A stretch of DNA of 64,000 nt from Bacillus benzoevorans (GCF_014207535.1 NZ_JACHGK010000015.1:22468-86467); one strand, 5' to 3'; shown: positions 1 through 9,144, counted from the first letter of the stretch. The notes: a model not told the origin generated them from the sequence alone. Numbers and translations are program-made.

Positions 1-643
1 CCGCAAATCCTTTACCGCTGAAGTTTGCATTACGCCCCATATATTCGCCTGGTTCGTCAGCTGCAAGATGTAATGTTGTGACCATGTCAGACATGGCATA
101 TTTTTGTCCGCCTAGCTGTGGAACCCAGAAGCTAGTGATTGGACCATATGAATAAAGTCTAAATTCAAGTGCTCTGTCTGTCGGAATATATAAATAGTTA
201 ACAGTTTCAATATCCTCCTCAGGATAACTGAAATGCCATTTCCAGTTGGACGATGATGCATAAACCACTAATGGCTCTTGATCTTCGTAACCCTTCGGAG
301 TTGCCTCTACAATATAGTTACTTTGTACAGATACAAATGAGAAATATGCAACGATGATTACAGGAATCCCCACGCAAATTAATTCAACCCACTTGTTGCC
401 CTCAATATGCGGCGGTTCATAATCAGGATCTTGATTTGAAGCTCGATACTTAATTAATACAAAAACTAAAATTGCAAAGACTATTACGACAATAACTGAC
501 ATAATTCCTATTGAAATCATGATATCATTGGCTTGTCGTTCTGCCATCGGTCCTTTAGGGTCTAAAACCATTAGAGGTTCACACCCTGTTAGCACTGTGA
601 CAATGGTTAAAACAAGCGATAATAATGCCCATTTAAGTTTCAT
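1..643 (-). CDS. qoxA: Cytochrome aa3 quinol oxidase subunit II (partial, 3' end outside window)
   Basis: Subunit II of the terminal menaquinol oxidase, which passes electrons from quinol to the haem-copper subunit I in the membrane. Reading leftward from the ATG at 643 gives MKLKWALLSL, then a lipobox-like LTGC, so it is a lipoprotein. Two membrane segments follow (about residues 35-60 and 80-100), then a periplasmic-type cupredoxin domain containing SSNWKWHFSYPEED and a FWVPQLGG stretch. The CuA ligands of cytochrome c oxidases are not evident in the visible part, as expected for a quinol oxidase. An AAAGGGG ribosome site precedes the start. About 214 codons are visible and the C-terminus lies beyond base 1. 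qoxBCD are expected further left. ResD-like boxes occur in the upstream region. Confidence 0.93.
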   Translation of the reverse strand, partial: MKLKWALLSLVLTIVTVLTGCEPLMVLDPKGPMAERQANDIMISIGIMSVIVVIVFAILVFVLIKYRASNQDPDYEPPHIEGNKWVELICVGIPVIIVAYFSFVSVQSNYIVEATPKGYEDQEPLVVYASSSNWKWHFSYPEEDIETVNYLYIPTDRALEFRLYSYGPITSFWVPQLGGQKYAMSDMVTTLHLAADEPGEYMGRNANFSGKGFA

Positions 644-702
644 ACTTGTACCCCTTTCCTTTTAACATTTATGATTTTTATTTCTTGTTTTGTTAACAAT
701 TT

Positions 703-730
703 GTTCACAATTTGTTCGCGACTTCACAAA
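703..730 (-). promoter_or_regulatory. Two ResD-like boxes upstream of qoxA
   Basis: On the minus strand, ATTGTGAAC (703-711) and TTTGTGAAG (722-730) lie 60-90 bases upstream of the qoxA start. They differ by one or two bases from TTTGTGAAT, the motif described for the B. subtilis respiratory response regulator ResD. An exact TTTGTGAAT is on the plus strand at 853-861, with TTTGTGACA at 864-872 and GTTGTGAAC at 1008-1016. Assignment to ResD is inference. Confidence 0.4.
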
Positions 731-970
731 CTAATCAAATGAAAGGTTTATTGGAGACCCGACAGAGCTCTCTAATAGCTCTCAGTTGAACAAATTTACT
801 TTTCTTTGATGTTATTAATTATAATCACTATTACAACGATAGTAACATATCTTTTGTGAATGATTTGTGACAAATTTAGAAAGGAATTATTTTACAGATA
901 TATTATTACATCTATGTACTAATGGAGTTCATTTCCCTTAAATCAGCTTTTTTCATTTTTATACAGAGAG

Positions 971-984
971 AGACAACGCTTTCA
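971..984. promoter_or_regulatory. Candidate cre (CcpA) site
   Basis: Read on the minus strand this is TGAAAGCGTTGTCT, two mismatches from the TGAAAGCGTTWTCA-type catabolite-responsive element. It lies about 105 bases upstream of the sulP start, so it could mediate carbon control of sulP, or act from a distance on qoxA. Confidence 0.4.
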
Positions 985-1089
985 AGACATAATAGGGCTT
1001 TACAAAAGTTGTGAACTGATGTAAATTCTATTAATCATATATTCAAATAATCAAATATACAAATATCACAAGAAAAGAAGGTTGCAGGA

Positions 1090-2850
1090 ATGAAAGGAAA
1101 ATTCTTTCCCGATGAAAGATTTCGGGGATACAGCTGGAAAGGGCTGCAGAAAGACTTAATTTCAGGGATTATTGTTGGGATTATCGCGATTCCATTAGGA
1201 ATGGCCTTTGCCATTGCATCTGGCGTTAAACCGGAATACGGGATCTATACAACGATTATCGCTGGGATATTCATTTCATTATTTGGCGGATCAAAGTTTC
1301 AAATTGGCGGTCCTACTGGCGCATTCATTCCGATTCTTTTTGGAATTGTCATGTCTTATGGCTATGAAAATCTTCTTGTGGCCGGTTTTATGGCAGGGAT
1401 TATTTTAGTATTAATGGGGGTCTTTAAGCTTGGTTCACTCATTAAATATATTCCCCGTCCTGTTACAATTGGCTTTACAACAGGGATTGCCATTACCATC
1501 TTCACCGGCCAGATTACGAATTTCCTAGGACTGACCGGGGTTGAAAATAAAGAAAGCTTTATTAGCAAAATGGCTGAGATTTTCCGCCATTTGTACACTA
1601 TTAATATGTACAGTGTCATAACGGCGGTTATTTGTTTAGTTATTATTCTAGTAACCACTAAACTGCTGCCAAAGGTTCCTGGTTCACTGCTGGGATTGAT
1701 TGTATCAACTGTTATTGCCGCTTCATTCTTCCCGGGCGAGGTTGCGACAATTGGTTCAGCATACGGTGAAATTCCTAATTCACTGCCAAAGCTGTCATTC
1801 CCAGATATTGATTTAGCCACAATGAAGAACTTGATTGGACCGGCATTTGTGATTGCCCTTCTCGGCGGAATTGAATCACTGCTTTCCGCAGTGGTTGCTG
1901 ACGGAATGACAAATAGCCGCCACAACAGTAATAAGGAACTAATCGGACAAGGGATTGCCAACATCGTTACTCCGCTATTTGGCGGAATTCCTGCCACCGG
2001 AGCGATTGCTAGAACAGCTACAAATATTAAAAGCGGTGCCGTTTCACCTATATCAGGTGTGATTCACGGAATAGCAGTCCTGCTCGTTCTCATGATTTTT
2101 GCACCATTCGCATCCCATATTCCGTTGGCAAGCCTGGCACCTGTATTAATGATCGTGGCTTGGAATATGAGTGAAAGACATGTTTTTTCCTATATTTTAA
2201 TAACAAGAACATCAGATTCAGTCGTATTAGTTGTTACATTCTTACTGACTGTATTCGTTGATTTAACAACAGCTGTAGAAGTTGGGCTGCTGCTTGCTGT
2301 CCTCCTATTTACAAAACGTATGATCGATGTGCAGGTGATTGCCAAGGCATTGCCTAATGTAACAAGCAAAAAGGTAGAGACGCAAATAGTCCAAGAAGGA
2401 CATGATTGTCCGCAAATTACGATATATAATGTGGAAGGTCCTTTGTTTTTTGGCGTAGCGCAGAACTTTCAGCAGACGATTTTAGCCTCTATCAAACATA
2501 AGCCAAAAGTACTGCTCTTACGAATGAGTCGTGTTCCTTTTATCGACGTAACCGGGGAATCCCATCTGTCCAGTATCGTGAGGGATTTTTCAAAGCATGG
2601 GACTGTATTAATTTCCGGTCTGAATAGTCAGCCTAAAGAAATATTAAAGAAAACAGGTTTATACGATATAATTGGTGAAGAGCACTTTTATGAGCATACA
2701 GGAGATGCACTGAAAGACGCCCTTGCGAGAATCGAACAAACAAAATGTATTGGATGCAGTCACTTTGCTTTTCGTGAATGTTCAGCTTATTCTCAAGATA
2801 GCGGAATAGTGCCGGAAAAGAAACAGGTTTTTACTGTAGTTAGTCATTAA
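1090..2850 (+). CDS. SulP family anion transporter with STAS domain
   Basis: Membrane transporter of the SulP/SLC26 family (sulfate, bicarbonate or another anion; substrate not determinable). The 586 residues start with a short cytosolic segment. About ten to fourteen membrane spans cover residues 20-420, including the family signature around GIIVGIIAIPLGMAFAIASG (residues 26-45). A cytosolic STAS domain spans about 430-550 (PQITIYNVEGPLFFG, then LLLRMSRVPFIDVTG). The tail carries an unusual Cys cluster, CIGCSHFAFREC (about 556-567), not part of a plain STAS domain, which could bind a metal or act as a redox switch. The arsR-type gene follows after 48 bases and is probably co-transcribed. Confidence 0.88.
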   Translation: MKGKFFPDERFRGYSWKGLQKDLISGIIVGIIAIPLGMAFAIASGVKPEYGIYTTIIAGIFISLFGGSKFQIGGPTGAFIPILFGIVMSYGYENLLVAGFMAGIILVLMGVFKLGSLIKYIPRPVTIGFTTGIAITIFTGQITNFLGLTGVENKESFISKMAEIFRHLYTINMYSVITAVICLVIILVTTKLLPKVPGSLLGLIVSTVIAASFFPGEVATIGSAYGEIPNSLPKLSFPDIDLATMKNLIGPAFVIALLGGIESLLSAVVADGMTNSRHNSNKELIGQGIANIVTPLFGGIPATGAIARTATNIKSGAVSPISGVIHGIAVLLVLMIFAPFASHIPLASLAPVLMIVAWNMSERHVFSYILITRTSDSVVLVVTFLLTVFVDLTTAVEVGLLLAVLLFTKRMIDVQVIAKALPNVTSKKVETQIVQEGHDCPQITIYNVEGPLFFGVAQNFQQTILASIKHKPKVLLLRMSRVPFIDVTGESHLSSIVRDFSKHGTVLISGLNSQPKEILKKTGLYDIIGEEHFYEHTGDALKDALARIEQTKCIGCSHFAFRECSAYSQDSGIVPEKKQVFTVVSH

Positions 2851-2878
2851 AGGACGTTACACTAATGAATAGCGTCCT
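2851..2878 (+). other. Small hairpin between sulP and arsR-type gene
   Basis: The hexamers AGGACG (2851-2856) and CGTCCT (2873-2878) can pair across 16 bases, directly after the sulP stop. No U-run follows, so this is more likely an mRNA processing or stability element than a terminator. Confidence 0.3.
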
Positions 2879-2898
2879 CTCTATAAGGAGCTGGAGCA

Positions 2899-3246
2899 AT
2901 GAATCTAGAAATGCAGCAATTTAAGGCAGAGTTTTTTAAGGCTCTCGCTCACCCACTCCGAATTAAAATTTTAGAAGTACTGTCTGAAGGGGAAATGGGT
3001 GTAAATGAAATTCAAAGCACCATCGGCAGTGAGGGCTCTGCTGTTTCCCAACAATTAATGGTTTTACGTTCAAAGAATATTGTGGTGGGTCAAAAAAATG
3101 GGAACCGTGTGATCTATTCACTGCGGGATCCCTTGATCATGGAACTTCTCCAAGTAGCGAAACAGATCTTCAACAACCATTTAGTTGATCAAATCAGTCT
3201 GCTGGATAAATTCAATGAACAAGAAGAAGATGCGGCTGCTAAATAG
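2899..3246 (+). CDS. ArsR family winged-helix regulator (Cys-less)
   Basis: A 115-residue DNA-binding repressor of the ArsR/SmtB fold. The N-terminus FKALAHPLRIKILEVLSEGE (about 13-32) is typical of helices 1-3. The recognition helix region is SAVSQQLMVLRSKNIV (about 47-62), followed by the wing GNRVIYSLRDP. There is no cysteine in the protein, so the thiol metal site of classical ArsR proteins is absent and a different signal is likely. Start ATG follows an AAGGAG site. Its place right behind sulP suggests it controls that transporter, whose Cys-bearing tail is notable beside a Cys-less regulator. Confidence 0.85.
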   Translation: MNLEMQQFKAEFFKALAHPLRIKILEVLSEGEMGVNEIQSTIGSEGSAVSQQLMVLRSKNIVVGQKNGNRVIYSLRDPLIMELLQVAKQIFNNHLVDQISLLDKFNEQEEDAAAK

Positions 3247-3251
3247 CAGAC

Positions 3252-3296
3252 AAAGAAAAAGGATTGATGGAAAATAGCATCAATCCTTTTTCTTTG
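3252..3296. terminator. Bidirectional intrinsic terminator
   Basis: An 18-base perfect stem (AAAGAAAAAGGATTGATG and its complement) around an 8-base loop, with A- and T-runs on the two sides. It separates the convergent arsR-type and AIM24-type genes. Confidence 0.85.
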
Positions 3297-3304
3297 CTTT
3301 CGTA

Positions 3305-4096
3305 TTAATCATCACTAAACATATTGAATAGGTTTCCTATACCACCTTCACCTTTTGAGTGTCCTCCTGCCTGCGGTGCAGCAGCGAACACGCGGCTGGC
3401 AAGCCGGCTGAATGGCAAGGATTGAATCCAGACGGTTCCTGGACCTCTTAATGTCGCGAAGAATAAGCCTTCACCGCCGAATAATGCGGTTTTAATTCCT
3501 TTCACCATTTCAATATTATAATCAACGTCCTTCGTCATGGCGACAAGACAGCCGGTATCAACCCGCAGCATTTCCCCAGGGCTGAGATCCTTTTTAATAA
3601 TGGTGCCGCCGGCATGGACAAATGTCATCCCGTCCCCTTCAAGCTTTTGCATAATAAAGCCTTCACCGCCGAAAAATCCTGCACCCAGCTTCCGCTGGAA
3701 TTCAACGCCGACAGACACTCCTTTTGCTGCAGCAAGGAAGGCATCCTTTTGACAAATCACCTTTCCGCCAAGCTGGCTCAAATCCATTGGAATAATTTTC
3801 CCAGGATAGGGTGCTGCAAACGAAACATGCTTTTTACCGCTGCCTTGATTGGTAAAGGTTGTCATAAACAGGCTTTCACCAGTCAGTACCCGCTTCCCGG
3901 CGCTGAACAACTTGCCCATCAAACCGCCGCCGCTGCCTCCTGAACCATCACCAAAGATGGTTTCCATTTCAATTTGATCTTCCATCATCATTAAACTACC
4001 GGCTTCGGCAATGACTGTTTCGCCCGGATCCAATTCTACTTCAACAAACTGCATATCATCACCATAAAGCTTGTAATCAATTTCATGATTATTCAT
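3305..4096 (-). CDS. TIGR00266/AIM24 family protein
   Basis: A 263-residue soluble protein of the AIM24/TIGR00266 family, a double beta-sandwich fold widespread in Bacillus and of unknown biochemical role. Visible family features are the start HEIDYKLYGDDMQFVEVELDPGE, the AEAGSLMMMEDQIEMET block (about 32-48), a Gly/Ser-rich linker around residues 50-60, and the GGEGFIMQKLEGDG and GGEGLFFATLRGPG repeats typical of the family. The C-terminus is Gly-rich (GGHSKGEGGIGN). It is a single-gene unit between two terminators. No signal peptide is seen. Confidence 0.85.
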   Translation of the reverse strand: MNNHEIDYKLYGDDMQFVEVELDPGETVIAEAGSLMMMEDQIEMETIFGDGSGGSGGGLMGKLFSAGKRVLTGESLFMTTFTNQGSGKKHVSFAAPYPGKIIPMDLSQLGGKVICQKDAFLAAAKGVSVGVEFQRKLGAGFFGGEGFIMQKLEGDGMTFVHAGGTIIKKDLSPGEMLRVDTGCLVAMTKDVDYNIEMVKGIKTALFGGEGLFFATLRGPGTVWIQSLPFSRLASRVFAAAPQAGGHSKGEGGIGNLFNMFSDD

Positions 4097-4233
4097 TATG
4101 TATTCCCCCTTTTAATGGATTAAAAATGCCCTTATGCCTATCTTATCATTTTTTTCATGCAGCATTCGATAAACCTTCCCCCTTTTGTTAATTTTCTGTT
4201 AATTGAATAGCTCTTCAATACTATTATTGAAAC

Positions 4234-4266
4234 GAAAAAAGTCCTCCTGAGCGGAAGGACTTTTTC
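4234..4266 (-). terminator. Intrinsic terminator of the MFS gene
   Basis: AAAAAGTCCT pairs with AGGACTTTTT with an inner CC/GG extension and a single-base bulge. It lies directly after the stop of the leftward MFS gene, and an oligo-T run follows on the minus strand. Confidence 0.75.
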
Positions 4267-4268
4267 TG

Positions 4269-5495
4269 TCAGGCAACCCCTTGCACTAGTTTTTCTTTCT
4301 GCCGTGTTTCCGGGAATGTCAATACTAGGAAGACGTAACAGCTGATGACAGCAATGAAGAATATCATCGCCGGTAAATAACCTGCTTCCCCTAACAAATA
4401 ACTCCAGATAATTGTTGCGATCGTTTGCCCGGCATAGGCAATCGCCCAGAACAGACCAAACATCACCGTTAATCTCTGTGGATGCATTCCCTGCAATTCA
4501 TGCGGAAGATTTAAAAAGATTGGATATTGTACATAGCAGGCAAACCCGCAAACAGCAGCAAAAATATAGGAAACCGTTGGATGAATATTAGCAAATACTA
4601 ATGTAATGGTAAACGAACCAACCATGATAAGTCCGACCATAAAAAGCACAGGTTTTCTTGGCAGATCTTTATTCCCAATGGCAATACCGGCAAAGGTTCC
4701 GATAATGCCAAATCCGGAAATAAGCAAATTCGTAACGGAGCCATTGACTAGAGTATATTCGTCAAAAACCGCTTTAAAGCTGACAAGTGATAATACATAT
4801 AATGTTAAAAAGGACGCAAAGGCGAGACCAAACCGCCACAGAAACGGATCCTTCACGGCATCTTTATAGGTATAGCGTTCAAGAGGATGCTCCTCCGACA
4901 CTTTCTGAGCTTGAAAATCCTCTGCCTTCCATAACCATGCCGCAAATAATACTAATGTTAAAGAGGCAAAAAAGGTCAATGTTAATTGCCAGTTCTGCAC
5001 CAACTGCTTAGCAAAAAGCGTAAACAATACCGCAACAACGAATGCCCCTGCATTGTAAGTAACCGTATTAGCGGCATTGATTTTTAATTTCTCGCTGGAA
5101 TTTTTAATATAATGGGCGACAAATGGATTCATATAGACAATGACCATCGATCCTCCAACAGCCATCACCATTCTCGCGGCTGTATAAGCCCAATAGTTTG
5201 GTAAATAAATCGCCACAAGACCCATGATTAAAAGGCCAATTCCTGTTCCAGCCGCCTTCTTCGGTCCCAATTTCATAATAATCACCGCTGCTAAAATATT
5301 GGCAAAAACCCGGGCTGTTGTAATCGAATAATTTACTACCTGAGCAATAATCGGATCAACGGGTCCGCCAAAGAAGGTATCCATGATCTGCGGTGTTAAA
5401 GAAGAGCCTGCAACCCAGTTCATCGCAAAGGTAACATAAGCCAGCCATAGAACAGCCAGCATAAAATACCCTCTTCCTTTTTCGGTTTTACTCAT
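4269..5495 (-). CDS. MFS transporter
   Basis: A 408-residue, roughly 12-span major facilitator protein. The first half begins GYFMLAVLWLAYVTFAMNWV. The conserved loop 2-3 region reads MKLGPKKAAGTGIG instead of the classical GxxxDRxGRR. The two halves are separated by a cytosolic stretch around EDFQAQKVSEEHPLERYTYKDA (about 190-212). The ATG at 5495 is preferred because AGAGGTGG (5501-5508) precedes it by 5 bases; a GTG nine bases upstream overlaps that site. The Gfo/Idh/MocA gene ends only 17 bases upstream, so the two form an operon and the cargo is probably the sugar or polyol oxidised by that enzyme (inference). Confidence 0.8.
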   Translation of the reverse strand: MSKTEKGRGYFMLAVLWLAYVTFAMNWVAGSSLTPQIMDTFFGGPVDPIIAQVVNYSITTARVFANILAAVIIMKLGPKKAAGTGIGLLIMGLVAIYLPNYWAYTAARMVMAVGGSMVIVYMNPFVAHYIKNSSEKLKINAANTVTYNAGAFVVAVLFTLFAKQLVQNWQLTLTFFASLTLVLFAAWLWKAEDFQAQKVSEEHPLERYTYKDAVKDPFLWRFGLAFASFLTLYVLSLVSFKAVFDEYTLVNGSVTNLLISGFGIIGTFAGIAIGNKDLPRKPVLFMVGLIMVGSFTITLVFANIHPTVSYIFAAVCGFACYVQYPIFLNLPHELQGMHPQRLTVMFGLFWAIAYAGQTIATIIWSYLLGEAGYLPAMIFFIAVISCYVFLVLTFPETRQKEKLVQGVA

Positions 5496-5512
5496 ATATG
5501 CCACCTCTTACG

Positions 5513-6586
5513 TTAGGACATTTGCTCAAGCTGTACCGGCTTCCCCGTTCGAGAGGACTCGTAAATCGCCAAGATAATTTTTAGCGGCTTCAATCCTTCC
5601 TCTCCACTGACACTTGGTTGCCGATCAGCACGAATAGCATCCATCATATCCAATATTTGCATGCGATGTGACGCCCCATTAAGCGCCCCGGGATCTGAAC
5701 CAGCGTCTGCCGGCTCCCCCTCTGAAACAAGCTCAACGGTATCTGATAGATTGACAACCTGCCCATTTACCTTCGCTTCATTGCGAAAGTAATAATGGGT
5801 CAGCTGGTCATTCTCAATCACTGCCGTACCGCATGTCCCAAATATTTCAAGACGAGCCATCAGTCCTGGATATGCCGCTGTTGTTCCGGTAATGGTCCCC
5901 AGCGCTCCATTTTTAAATTTCACGGTTGCCACTGCTGCATCCTCTACATCTATTTTTTCATGAGCTAATATGGCTGTATGGGCATAGACACTTTCAACCT
6001 CGCCCATAAAATGCTGGAAGAGATCAATCGTATGAATCGCCTGATTGATTAATACTCCTCCTCCATTCAGTTCCCAAGTCCCTCTCCACGGGCTTTTATC
6101 AAAGTAGCTTTGCGGACGATACCAATTGACAGCACACTGCCCCAGAACCATTTTCCCAAACCTGCCGGAATCCAAATCCGTTTTTACCTTTAACGCGGAG
6201 GGATCGAAACGGTGCTGTGAGATCACACTTAGTTTCACACGATTCTCACGGCAGGCCTGAATCATTTGCTGTGCCTTTTTAAATGAAATGTCCATCGGCT
6301 TCTCAACCATGACATGTTTACCGGCCTTTGCCGCGGCAATGGTCATTTCGGCATGCATACCGCTGGGCGTGACGATATTCACAATATCGATGTCTTTTCT
6401 CTTCAGCATTTCATGGTAATCGGTATACCAATCTGCTCCGATTTGTTCACCAAACCCTCTGGCGCTTTCTTCCTTTCGCGAAAAAACAGCAGTGACCTTC
6501 GCACCCCCGATTGTGGAAATCTGTTCATAATAAATTCTGCTGATCATCCCTGTACCGGCAATCGCAAATCTAAATTCCCGCTTCAT
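5513..6586 (-). CDS. Gfo/Idh/MocA family NAD(P)-dependent oxidoreductase
   Basis: A 357-residue soluble dehydrogenase. The N-terminal Rossmann fold shows FAIAGTGMISRIYYEQI (residues about 6-22) for dinucleotide binding. The family motif VEKPMDISFKKA (about 94-105) carries the EKP lysine. NQAIHTIDLFQHFMG (about 180-194) holds the catalytic HxxD-type histidine. The C-terminal alpha/beta domain provides the substrate site. Substrates in this family are sugars, inositols or related polyols and cannot be fixed from sequence. It is the first gene of a two-gene leftward operon with the MFS transporter. A GGGGGCG site precedes the ATG. Confidence 0.87.
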   Translation of the reverse strand: MKREFRFAIAGTGMISRIYYEQISTIGGAKVTAVFSRKEESARGFGEQIGADWYTDYHEMLKRKDIDIVNIVTPSGMHAEMTIAAAKAGKHVMVEKPMDISFKKAQQMIQACRENRVKLSVISQHRFDPSALKVKTDLDSGRFGKMVLGQCAVNWYRPQSYFDKSPWRGTWELNGGGVLINQAIHTIDLFQHFMGEVESVYAHTAILAHEKIDVEDAAVATVKFKNGALGTITGTTAAYPGLMARLEIFGTCGTAVIENDQLTHYYFRNEAKVNGQVVNLSDTVELVSEGEPADAGSDPGALNGASHRMQILDMMDAIRADRQPSVSGEEGLKPLKIILAIYESSRTGKPVQLEQMS

Positions 6587-6796
6587 TACAGCGCCCCCAT
6601 TAATTGAAAAAGATATCCCTGCAGGATCATCTTAGTAATGACCTAAAAGGATTAGGATTAATCTGGACAAAATAACCAATAAAAACGGAGCAGCAAATTA
6701 TCAGAATTATCCATGTAATTGTTTTATTTTTCACATCATCCATGGCAAAATGAAATAATATAATCAAAAATACCATTGGTGAAGGAGAGGAATTTC

Positions 6797-7261
6797 ATGA
6801 AGGACCTTATGGAGACAGCGGTCAAAACTGCACTGGATAATGTTTTGACTCACAATGGAGGACCATTCGGTGCGGTTGTGGCAAAGGATGGAGAAATTAT
6901 TGGCATTGGAAGGAATCAAGTGACGGCTAACAACGATCCGACAGCGCATGCCGAAATTCAGGCTATCCGCGAAGCTTGCCAGCATTTAAACTCCTTTCAG
7001 CTGGATGACTGTGAGATTTATACAAGCTGTGAGCCATGTCCAATGTGCCTTGGAGCGATTTATTGGGCAAGACCAAAGGCTGTTTATTATGCCAGTACAA
7101 AAGAAGAAGCTGCCAGTATCGGCTTTGATGATCAATTTATTTATGAGCAAATGGCGCTTTCCCCGGAATTACGGACAATCAAGATGATTAAGCTTTCCCC
7201 CGAAGACGCAAACCTGCCTTTCAAAGCATGGGCGGATTCAAATAGAAAAATATCCTATTAA
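6797..7261 (+). CDS. guaD: Guanine deaminase
   Basis: Cytidine-deaminase-fold enzyme converting guanine to xanthine plus ammonia. The zinc site is visible: the HAE motif in DPTAHAEIQAIR and PCPMC in YTSCEPCPMCLGAIYWARP. The rest matches the B. subtilis GuaD pattern closely, including the swapped C-terminal tail FKAWADSNRKISY. The start at ATG 6797 has AAGGAGAGG just upstream and gives 154 residues; an in-frame TTG at 6776 has no ribosome site. The adenine deaminase gene follows on the same strand after 96 bases, making a purine-base salvage/catabolism pair. Confidence 0.93.
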   Translation: MKDLMETAVKTALDNVLTHNGGPFGAVVAKDGEIIGIGRNQVTANNDPTAHAEIQAIREACQHLNSFQLDDCEIYTSCEPCPMCLGAIYWARPKAVYYASTKEEAASIGFDDQFIYEQMALSPELRTIKMIKLSPEDANLPFKAWADSNRKISY

Positions 7262-7357
7262 ATAGAAAAAACAAATCATATAATGAAAAAACGAGTCTAT
7301 CATGCAAAAAGCAAACTACCCAATAAACAATATTTTCCAGATGTAAGGAGAATGTGG

Positions 7358-9100
7358 ATGGACAATAAAATGCTGATAAGGAGAATTGCCGTTGCTGCGG
7401 GCAGAGAACCGGCAGATCTCGTCATAAAAAACGGAAAAATTATTGATGTATTTAACGCGGAACTGATCGAAGGAGATGTGGCCATTGCTGACGGGTATAT
7501 CGCCGGCATTGGAGGGACTTCTTATTCAGGCCGGGAAACCATTGATGCAAAGGGCTGCTATATTTCTCCAGCTTTTATTGACGGCCATGTGCATATTGAA
7601 TCTTCCATGGTCACTCCGCAGGAATTTGCCAAAGTCCTGCTGCACCATGGTGTCACCACCGTGATTTGCGACCCGCATGAAATTGCCAATGTTGCAGGAG
7701 CGGGAGGGATACAATTTATGCTCGATTCAAGTGAGAACCTGCCGGTTGATATCCTATTCATGCTGCCATCCTGTGTTCCTGCTGTCGATTTTGAACGTTC
7801 GGGGGCTATTTTAAATATGGAGCACCTGCGGCCTTTCCTCTCCCATCCAAGAGTCTTAGGATTAGCCGAAGTCATGAATTATCCGGCTGTCCGCAATGCT
7901 GAAAAGACGATGATCGAAAAGCTGCTGGAAACGGCGCAGGCCGGGAAAAAAGTCGATGGGCATGCCGCCGGATTGAGCGCGCAGGATTTAAATATTTATA
8001 CGGCCGCCGGCATTCGTACCGATCATGAAGCCACCACAATCGCAGAAGCGGAAGCCCGTCTTCAAAGAGGAATGTACGTCATGATTCGTGAAGGCACTGC
8101 CGCCAAAGACTTAAAAAATCTGATAGGAATTGTGAATGAGCGAAATGCCCGGCGCTGCCTTTTTGTAACGGATGACAAACACCTGGACGACTTAATAGAA
8201 GAAGGCAGCATTGATTATAATGTAAAGCTGGCCGTTCAAGAAGGGCTTAATCCGATTACCGCTGTTCAAATGGCGTCCCTAAACGCCGCTGAATGCTTCG
8301 GTCTTCATGACAAAGGAGCAGTCGCTCCAGGCTATCAAGCGGATCTATTACTATTAGACAGTCTTGAGGAAATCAGCATTGTACGGGTGTTAAAAAGCGG
8401 AAAATCGGTTTGGAAAAAAGGAGCGCTGCTCAATTTCCCGCAGACTTCACTATCTATCCCAAACAGTTTAAGTTCCACTGTCTCTTTTCAACCTTTAAGC
8501 GAAAGCGACTTTGCCATTCCTATGAAGAGTGGAAAAGCCAATATCATCGAAATCATTCCGAACAGTCTTATCACCAAGCATCTTGTTGAAGAAGTTGCAG
8601 TAAACCAATCCGGCCATTTCGAAGTGTCTATCACCCATGATCAATTGAAGCTGGCTGTTATTGAGCGGCATAAGAAGACCCGCCTCATTGGTGTGGGAAT
8701 TGTAAAAGGGCTGGGGCTGAAGAGTGGAGCTATTGCATCTACTGTGGGCCATGATTCCCATAATTTAATTGTTACCGGAGTGCAGGATCATGATATGCTC
8801 CTTGCTGCAAACGAAATACAAAAAATGCAAGGTGGATTAATTGTCGTAAAGAACGGAGAAATCCTGGCATCTTTAGAGCTTCCGATTGCCGGTCTAATCT
8901 CAACCCTTTCCTCTAACGAGGTCTTCACTAAACTGAAGGAGCTCAACGCGGCGCTGAAGACCATTGGAGCGGCAAAGAATTTCAATCCATTTTTGACGCT
9001 CTCTTTCTTGTCACTCCCCGTCATCCCTGAGTTAAAACTGACAGCAGACGGATTGTTCCACATCGGGAAATTTGAGTTCATTGATATTCATGCCAAGTAA
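7358..9100 (+). CDS. ade: Adenine deaminase
   Basis: Amidohydrolase-superfamily enzyme deaminating adenine to hypoxanthine. The metal-binding beta-barrel motif is seen as PAFIDGHVHIESSMVTP, and further ligands as VICDPHEIANVAG, DGHAAGLS and RTDHEATT. The C-terminal domain (GHDSHNLIVTG) is characteristic of Ade proteins. ATG 7358 gives 580 residues, the normal family size. TAAGGAG (7344-7350) lies 7 bases upstream of it, while an in-frame ATG at 7283 and another at 7352 are poorly spaced. A strong terminator follows at 9145, so guaD-ade is a closed unit. Confidence 0.94.
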   Translation: MDNKMLIRRIAVAAGREPADLVIKNGKIIDVFNAELIEGDVAIADGYIAGIGGTSYSGRETIDAKGCYISPAFIDGHVHIESSMVTPQEFAKVLLHHGVTTVICDPHEIANVAGAGGIQFMLDSSENLPVDILFMLPSCVPAVDFERSGAILNMEHLRPFLSHPRVLGLAEVMNYPAVRNAEKTMIEKLLETAQAGKKVDGHAAGLSAQDLNIYTAAGIRTDHEATTIAEAEARLQRGMYVMIREGTAAKDLKNLIGIVNERNARRCLFVTDDKHLDDLIEEGSIDYNVKLAVQEGLNPITAVQMASLNAAECFGLHDKGAVAPGYQADLLLLDSLEEISIVRVLKSGKSVWKKGALLNFPQTSLSIPNSLSSTVSFQPLSESDFAIPMKSGKANIIEIIPNSLITKHLVEEVAVNQSGHFEVSITHDQLKLAVIERHKKTRLIGVGIVKGLGLKSGAIASTVGHDSHNLIVTGVQDHDMLLAANEIQKMQGGLIVVKNGEILASLELPIAGLISTLSSNEVFTKLKELNAALKTIGAAKNFNPFLTLSFLSLPVIPELKLTADGLFHIGKFEFIDIHAK

Positions 9101-9144
9101 CAAAAGATTACACAAACAACCAAAGAACAGATTTCATTTTGATG

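Larger units (their letters stand above)
644..1089. other. qoxA/sulP divergent intergenic region
   Basis: A 446-base gene-free region between divergent qoxA and the sulP transporter gene. It contains repeated TTGTGA-type boxes on both strands (703-711, 722-730, 853-861, 1008-1016) and one cre-like site (971-984). The right half is very AT-rich. No small gene with a convincing ribosome site was seen. Confidence 0.6.

Noticed and set aside
1362..1997. A 211-codon minus-strand frame inside the SulP gene
   Set aside because: Antisense shadow of a strongly conserved transporter, with no protein-family pattern or ribosome site.
6587..7357. Purine riboswitch before guaD or ade
   Set aside because: No conserved purine-aptamer loops or terminator were seen upstream of either gene.
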